Shown: positions 59,529 through 64,000 of the stretch, in pieces | Layout of the letters: each line of letters begins with the position of its first letter | Numbering within the stretch: position 1 is the stretch's first letter | Source of the DNA: an uncultured Alphaproteobacteria bacterium | GTDB taxonomy: Bacteria; Pseudomonadota; Alphaproteobacteria; Caulobacterales; Caulobacteraceae | NCBI GenBank assembly: GCA_903909375.1 | Contig: CAIVVM010000024.1 | Coordinates: forward strand, 27,888 to 91,887 | DNA length: 64,000 nucleotides | Direction: 5' to 3' | The notes under the pieces: generated by a model | Seen by the model: only the letters and a program-made list of their open reading frames with translations | Databases searched by the model: none | What the model was told of the DNA's origin: nothing | Made by a program: the position numbers and the translations under genes

Positions 59529-61262
59529 ATGGCCAACCTCAACACCCGCGCGCGCCGCAAGAACGGCTACGACGCCATCGTCGTCGGCAGCGGCATCACC
59601 GGCGGCTGGGCGGCCAAGGAGCTGACGGAAAAGGGGCTCAAGACCCTGGTCCTCGAGCGCGGCCGGATGGTCAAGCATCTGGAGGACTATCCGACAGCGA
59701 CCATGAGCCCCTGGGAGGCCCAGTATCCCGGCGGCAGGTTGCCGCCCGCCGACCTGAAGGCCCACTATCGGGTGCAGCAGCGCACCGGCTACACCATCAC
59801 CGAGTACACCCGCCCCTTCTTCGTCAAGGACGACGAGCACCCCTACACCGAGACCCAACGGTTTGACTGGATCCGCGGCTATCACGTGGGCGGTCGATCC
59901 CTCCAGTGGGCCCGACAGACCTATCGTCACAGCCCCATGGACTTCGAGGCCAATGCCCGTGAGGGCGTCGCGGTAGACTGGCCGATCCGCTACGAGGATC
60001 TGGCGCCCTGGTACGATTATGTGGAGCGCTTCATTGGCGTCAGCGGTCAGAGCGAGGGTCTGGCCCACCTTCCGGACAGTCTGTTCCAGCCGCCGATGGA
60101 AATGAACTGCGTCGAGAAGCACCTGAAGGCCCAGGTCGAGGCAAAAATCCCGGATCGAAGGATCACGATCGGCCGGGTGGCCCACCTTACCGCGCCGACC
60201 GAAGAGCAGCTGGCCCTGGGGCGTGGCAAGTGCCAGAACCGCAATCTCTGCATCCGGGGCTGTCCCTTCGGCGCCTATTTCAGCTCCAACTCTGCGACCC
60301 TGCCGGCGGCCGAGCGAACGGGGAACCTGACCTTGCGGCCGGACTCCATCGTCACCTCGCTGATCCTGGATGAGCGCAAGGGCAAGGCGACCGGGGTCAG
60401 GGTGAAGGATGCGGTGACCGGCGAGGAAACCGAGTTCTACGCCGACGTCATCTTCCTCTGCGCCTCGGCGATCAATACCGCCTGGATCATGCTGAACTCG
60501 ACCAGCAAACGGTTCCCCAACGGCTTTGGCAATGACAGCGACCAGGTCGGCCGCAACATCATGGACCACCACCTTGGCGTGGGCGCCCAGGCCGCGGCGC
60601 CGGGCTACGAGGAAATGTACTATTCCGGCCGCCGGCCGAACGGCATCTACATCCCCCGGTTCCGTAATCTCGGCGACAAGGCGAGCGCGCGCAGCGACTA
60701 CTTGCGCGGCTTTGGCTACCAGGGCGGCGCCGGGCGGCCAGGCTGGGAACGCGGTCTGAACGGCCCGGGCTTCGGCGCAGACCGAAAGGCCGAACTCACC
60801 CAGCCAGGCCCGTGGGCCGTCCGGCTCGGAGGCTTCGGCGAGATGCTGCCCTATGCCGATAACCGCATGACCCTGAACACAGCGCTGAAGGACCAGCACG
60901 GTCTGCCGACCATCACCTTCGACGTCAGCATCCGCGACAACGAAAAGGCCATGCGCAAGGACATGCGGCTGGCGGCCATGGAAATGCTGGACGCGGCCGG
61001 CTTCAAGAACGTGATAGGCGGAGACACCGGATACGGTCCGGGTCTCGGTATCCACGAAATGGGCACCGCGCGGATGGGACGCGATCCGAAGACATCGGTG
61101 CTGAACGCCCACAATCAGGTGCACGCCTGCCGAAACGTCTATGTCACCGACGGCGCGGCGATGACCTCGGCCTCCTGCGTAAACCCGTCATTGACCTACA
61201 TGGCTCTGACCGCGCGCGCGGTGGACCACGCAGTGGCCGCCAGCAGGAGGGGCGAGTTGTGA
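59529..61262 (+). CDS. GMC family FAD oxidoreductase, glucoside-3-dehydrogenase/gluconate-dehydrogenase large-subunit type
   Basis: This 577-residue flavoprotein has the FAD motif 'YDAIVVGSGITGGWAAKELTEKG' (14-36), 'GGRSLQWARQTYR' near 125 and a cysteine-rich 'GKCQNRNLCIRGCPFGAYFSSNSA' near 236-258, possibly a cluster or disulfide. The C-terminal catalytic region has 'GIHEMGTARMGRDPKTSVLN' and 'VTDGAAMTSASCVNPSLTYMALTARAVDH' with His and Asn bases. Together with the gluconate-2-dehydrogenase-subunit-3 gene that overlaps its end (GTGA), it forms a membrane-linked sugar dehydrogenase. The partner's Tat signal probably carries the pair to the periplasm. The start follows GGGAG. Likely reaction: oxidation of a glycoside at C3. 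Confidence 0.9.
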   Translation: MANLNTRARRKNGYDAIVVGSGITGGWAAKELTEKGLKTLVLERGRMVKHLEDYPTATMSPWEAQYPGGRLPPADLKAHYRVQQRTGYTITEYTRPFFVKDDEHPYTETQRFDWIRGYHVGGRSLQWARQTYRHSPMDFEANAREGVAVDWPIRYEDLAPWYDYVERFIGVSGQSEGLAHLPDSLFQPPMEMNCVEKHLKAQVEAKIPDRRITIGRVAHLTAPTEEQLALGRGKCQNRNLCIRGCPFGAYFSSNSATLPAAERTGNLTLRPDSIVTSLILDERKGKATGVRVKDAVTGEETEFYADVIFLCASAINTAWIMLNSTSKRFPNGFGNDSDQVGRNIMDHHLGVGAQAAAPGYEEMYYSGRRPNGIYIPRFRNLGDKASARSDYLRGFGYQGGAGRPGWERGLNGPGFGADRKAELTQPGPWAVRLGGFGEMLPYADNRMTLNTALKDQHGLPTITFDVSIRDNEKAMRKDMRLAAMEMLDAAGFKNVIGGDTGYGPGLGIHEMGTARMGRDPKTSVLNAHNQVHACRNVYVTDGAAMTSASCVNPSLTYMALTARAVDHAVAASRRGEL

Positions 61263-61834
61263 GGCCATTCGATTTGCGGAACTCACCCAGCCGCCGCGAC
61301 GCCTTGATCGGCGCCGGCCTGAGTTTTGGTGCGCTGTGGGCCACCCTGATCCTGCCGTCCGCTGCCTCTGCGCAGCCGACGCTGACCTGGATTCCGAAAG
61401 CCCTGACCTCGGCGCAGGCGCTGACCCTGGACGCCGCGGTCGAGCTGATCATGCCGGCCACGGACACGCCGGGCGCGCGGGCGGCCGGCGTCGCGCCGTT
61501 CATCGATCGCGCCCTGGCGACCTTCTATGATCCCGACCAGGTGAAGCGACTTCGGGACGGCCTCGACACCATGCAGGCCGATGCCCAGGCCGCCTACGGC
61601 ATGGCGTTCACCGCCCTGAGCGCGGCGCAGCAGACGGAACTCCTGAGACGCTACGATGCCGAGGCCGCCCAGAAGCCGCTGTCGCATTTCTTCGCGCTCA
61701 TGAAGCAGGCTACGTTCACCGGTTTCTTCACCTCCGAAACCGGCGCCACGAAGACCCTGCGCTACGATCCGGTACCGGGCGACTATCGGGGCTGCGTGCC
61801 CATGAAGGAGATCGGCCGCGCCTGGGCGACGTGA
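61259..61834 (+). CDS. gluconate 2-dehydrogenase subunit 3 family protein (Tat-exported)
   Basis: This 191-residue small subunit has a twin-arginine signal, SPSRRDALIGAGLSFG (9-24), followed by a hydrophobic stretch ending PSAASAQ. The mature part has 'LTSAQALTLDAAVELIMPATDTPGARAAGVAPFIDRAL' (in part), the family signature, and 'TLRYDPVPGDYRGCVPMKEIGRAWAT' near the end. It stabilises and co-exports the GMC subunit. The start is GTG overlapping the GMC stop. A cytochrome c subunit, usual in such complexes, is not in the window. Confidence 0.9.
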   Translation: MRPFDLRNSPSRRDALIGAGLSFGALWATLILPSAASAQPTLTWIPKALTSAQALTLDAAVELIMPATDTPGARAAGVAPFIDRALATFYDPDQVKRLRDGLDTMQADAQAAYGMAFTALSAAQQTELLRRYDAEAAQKPLSHFFALMKQATFTGFFTSETGATKTLRYDPVPGDYRGCVPMKEIGRAWAT

Positions 61835-61995
61835 GACGCGGCTACTTAACTTTTTGTCGAGTCCTGCAGTGAGGGTCGTCGTTCCCTATTCATGAGCGTC
61901 ATCCCGCATAGCCCAATTGGAAACGCTGGCTCGCTTCATGCTTGAGGTTGAAGCTCGACACCCGCTAGAGTGTGTGAAACCAAGGAAATCGGAAC

Positions 61996-63171
61996 ATGGC
62001 GTCTGAAGTTGACCCTCCTGCTGAGGGAGTCGGATCAGAGACTTGGATGGAAGATGACATCCAAGAAGACGTCCAGATTGCGGAGTATGATATCACGTCA
62101 TCTCCCAATGATTTCAATGTAATTACAATTAATAGTTTTCTGGATAGTGGTGCAATTCTGATACCTCCGTATCAGCGAAACTATACATGGGATAGGGCTC
62201 GAGCGTCGAAGCTGATTGAATCTTTGCTGTTGGGATTGCCGGTCCCTCAAATATTCCTTTACGAGGAGGCTAGAAATAAATTCTCAATCCTCGACGGGCA
62301 GCAGCGGCTAATGTCGCTATACTTCTTCATGAAAAAGAGGTTTCCCAAGAAGGACAAGCGCATGGAGTTACGAGAAATCTATGCGGAAAACGGTCTATAT
62401 CCGGCGCACATAATCGCCAATGACGAGTACTTTTCGCCGTTCAATTTGTACTTACCGGCTAGGGGTGGTGAAGATGTCAATAAATTTGACGGAAAAAACT
62501 ATGACACTCTGGAAGAATATCAGTCATCACTAAATCTAAGGACTATCAGATGTGTCATAATTAAGCAGAATGAGCCGAAATCAGACAATTCATCCGTATT
62601 CGAGATATTCGATAGATTGAACACGGGCGGAGTAAATCTGAAACCGCAAGAGATAAGATCAAATTTATACTATTCTAAATTCTATAGTGCATTGTATGAA
62701 ATGAATAAAGATGAAAGGTGGCGTAGAGTTCTTGGTCAGCCCGAGCGTGATGTGAATTTGAGGGATGTCGAGTTACTATTGAGGTCCTTTGCAATGTTGA
62801 TTTCTGCAGGGAAATACAAGCCATCAATGGCAAGGTTTCTGAATGTGTTTTCATCTGAAGCCAAGAAGAATTTTTCCGAAGAAGATGTGATGTTGTGTAA
62901 GAATATATTTGAAAATTTCTTGGATCGAACTTCTGCGGTTGATCCAAACAGTTACAAATTGTCGGACCGATTTTCAGTCGGCGTGTTCGAAGCTGCCATG
63001 TATGCGAGTGCGAAAACTGCCTGGAATGATCGCGATGCGGATTTAGTGAAACCGCTATCTAATGATCAAATTCAGAATCTTTCGAATGTATTGCGGCCAT
63101 ATTTTCAAGGGGGAACCTCCAGAACAGAAAATGTTACGAGCAGATTGATTGCGGCCTCCGGAGCTATCTAA
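61996..63171 (+). CDS. DUF262 (GmrSD-N/ParB-fold) domain protein, defence-like
   Basis: This is a 391-residue protein. The DUF262 motif is 'LIPPYQRNYTWDRARASKLIESLLLGLPVPQIFLYE' (55-90, in part) followed by 'SILDGQQRLMSLYFF', with the DGQQR nucleotide-hydrolysis signature at 100-104. 'EIFDRLNTGGVNLKPQEIRSNLYY' lies near 210. The HNH nuclease domain DUF1524, present in full GmrSD-type systems, is absent. Base composition is strikingly AT-rich compared with the 68% GC surroundings, with many AT-ending codons, indicating recent transfer. It is followed three bases later by a HEPN-type gene; such DUF262-HEPN pairs are found in defence islands. Confidence 0.88.
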   Translation: MASEVDPPAEGVGSETWMEDDIQEDVQIAEYDITSSPNDFNVITINSFLDSGAILIPPYQRNYTWDRARASKLIESLLLGLPVPQIFLYEEARNKFSILDGQQRLMSLYFFMKKRFPKKDKRMELREIYAENGLYPAHIIANDEYFSPFNLYLPARGGEDVNKFDGKNYDTLEEYQSSLNLRTIRCVIIKQNEPKSDNSSVFEIFDRLNTGGVNLKPQEIRSNLYYSKFYSALYEMNKDERWRRVLGQPERDVNLRDVELLLRSFAMLISAGKYKPSMARFLNVFSSEAKKNFSEEDVMLCKNIFENFLDRTSAVDPNSYKLSDRFSVGVFEAAMYASAKTAWNDRDADLVKPLSNDQIQNLSNVLRPYFQGGTSRTENVTSRLIAASGAI

Positions 63172-63174
63172 CAA

Positions 63175-63687
63175 ATGTCCGATGTCCATAGAATCAGAGA
63201 TGAACTTTCTGCGATTCTCGATGTCGTGAAGACGTCCGGTGGACCTTCAGACATTTCGTCGGCCGAAAGCATCGCGACAAAGGCGCTTCTCTTATCTGCC
63301 GCAAGCCATTTTGAGCGCGAGATATGTACAACTATATTGGAGTGCGCCCAAGGTGGAGGTGCAAGGCCAATCTACGTTGCATTTATTGAAAGACAGGGGC
63401 TGGATAGAAGATATCACGCAATGTTTTCGTGGGAACATTCAAATTTGAACAAATTCTTTTCATTATTTGGTGATGTCGCAAAATTAAAATTATCGGCTGC
63501 AGCAAAAGAAGAAGATATTTCATCTTCTATCGGTGATTTCATCTATCTCGGCTCAAAAAGAAATGAATTGGTACATCAGAATTTCGCTGGATTTAGCCTC
63601 GATGTTACGTTTGATGATGTTTGGCGAAAATACGAAAGTGCAAATGTTGTTCCGTCGTGGATTAAGGCAAAGCTAACTGAACTATGA
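63175..63687 (+). CDS. HEPN-like RNase-type protein (MAE_28990/MAE_18760 or RiboL-PSP-HEPN-like)
   Basis: This 170-residue, mostly helical protein has an N-terminal helix pair ('ALLLSAASHFEREICTTILEC', 38-58, in part) and a C-terminal 'YLGSKRNELVHQNFAGF' containing Arg129-x4-His134, the HEPN catalytic Rx4-6H motif. HEPN proteins cut RNA as dimers in toxin-antitoxin and abortive-infection systems. The low GC content matches the DUF262 gene three bases upstream, so both were acquired together and are cotranscribed. The DUF262 protein may sense and the HEPN protein may execute. Family naming is by motif and context only. Confidence 0.7.
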   Translation: MSDVHRIRDELSAILDVVKTSGGPSDISSAESIATKALLLSAASHFEREICTTILECAQGGGARPIYVAFIERQGLDRRYHAMFSWEHSNLNKFFSLFGDVAKLKLSAAAKEEDISSSIGDFIYLGSKRNELVHQNFAGFSLDVTFDDVWRKYESANVVPSWIKAKLTEL

Positions 63688-63853
63688 TAATTCTGATTCG
63701 TGATACGCTAAGTTGCGTTTGAATGAGGAGAGCGGCTTCCGAGCTGCATTGAAAGACTGGCAATTGAATAAGTCAGCGCGATTGTGACGTATCTCCGGTC
63801 CCGGCCCGAGTCTTCCGCGAGCCGACTTCTCCCGCCGTACGCACGCCACAGCC

Positions 63854-64000
63854 CTACTCCAACACCCGGATCTTGATGTTCCGGAACCCCACGTCGTTCC
63901 CGTGGTTCTGCAGCGCAATGCCACCCGTCGTGCCCGTCGCAAACACCGGCCAGCGCCTGAACTTGCTGGCGGCGACCAGGGCCTTGAACTCGGGCGATCC
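63854..64000 (-). CDS. DUF1080 family protein, C-terminal part only
   Basis: The last 48 codons of a gene that enters from the right edge end at 63854. The translation includes FRRWPVFATGTTGGIALQNH, then GNDVGFRNIKIRVLE and the stop. 'GxIALQNHGxxVxFRNIKIR' is the standard closing strand of DUF1080/3-keto-disaccharide hydrolase proteins. It belongs with the sugar-oxidation cluster, from which it is now separated by the AT-rich DUF262-HEPN pair. Confidence 0.85.
   Translation of the reverse strand, partial: GSPEFKALVAASKFRRWPVFATGTTGGIALQNHGNDVGFRNIKIRVLE

Noticed and set aside
59439..61124. A 561-codon open frame on the minus strand
   Set aside because: It lies wholly antisense to the GMC oxidoreductase gene, which has clear FAD and catalytic motifs.

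Overview
The window is about 68% GC with dense, often overlapping genes. It carries carotenoid oxygenase, TonB receptor, acyl-CoA dehydrogenase and DUF1080/GMC sugar-oxidation genes, plus palindromic repeats of a style common in Caulobacterales. It is most likely chromosome of an alphaproteobacterium of the Caulobacteraceae (Phenylobacterium/Caulobacter-like). That placement is inference from gene content, not a phylogenetic result. There are no rRNA genes, CRISPR arrays, phage genes or IS transposases. The only RNA gene recognised is a selenocysteine tRNA.

Layout. 0-9.4 kb: mixed metabolism (VOC fragment, acyl-CoA dehydrogenase-like enzyme, esterase-like hydrolase, rhodanese, CNT nucleoside transporter, CDP-alcohol phosphatidyltransferase, DUF1499), interspersed with several families of palindromic repeats. 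One DUF559 nuclease gene is bracketed by inverted copies of such a repeat. 9.4-12.4 kb: FAD disulfide reductase, TVP38/TMEM64 and DUF547 operon. 12.4-18.6 kb: thiolase, DUF1295, NTF2-like, carotenoid oxygenase, SDR and serine hydrolase. 18.6-23.2 kb: a divergent amide-hydrolase pair (ceramidase-like, PIG-L) facing a G1P-dehydrogenase-like enzyme and a DegT aminotransferase, with a perfect palindrome between them. 23.2-28.4 kb: an aromatic meta-cleavage type operon (TetR, MhpA-like hydroxylase, FAH family, extradiol dioxygenase). Its promoter carries two TGAC-N6-GTCA operators, and yghU is divergent from it.

29.5-35.3 kb is the highlight: a selenocysteine locus with selA diverging from selB, then selC (tRNA-Sec), a thioredoxin-fusion protein and a UGSC-family selenoprotein. 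The selenoprotein gene is split by an in-frame UGA. Directly after the UGA lies a hairpin whose GU-containing loop sits at the same distance as in the E. coli fdhF SECIS. selD is not in the window.

35.4-46.4 kb: a ZnuD-like TonB receptor behind a Zur-box-like palindrome, a zinc dipeptidase, a ligase and two acyl-CoA dehydrogenases, and a LacI-aminotransferase-kinase operon. 47.3-51.8 kb and 58.5-61.8 kb: two sugar-catabolic blocks (NupG-like permease, isomerases/epimerases, Gfo/Idh; DUF1080, GMC oxidoreductase and its small subunit). Both carry the same 14-bp LacI-type operator and are probably one regulon for 3-keto-sugar metabolism. 51.9-58.5 kb: desaturase, SDR, MATE pump, methyltransferase, cupin and a winged-helix/TPR regulator preceded by four 11-bp-spaced repeats. 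62-63.7 kb: an AT-rich, probably acquired DUF262 plus HEPN defence-like pair set between sugar genes. The 3' end of another DUF1080 gene closes the window.
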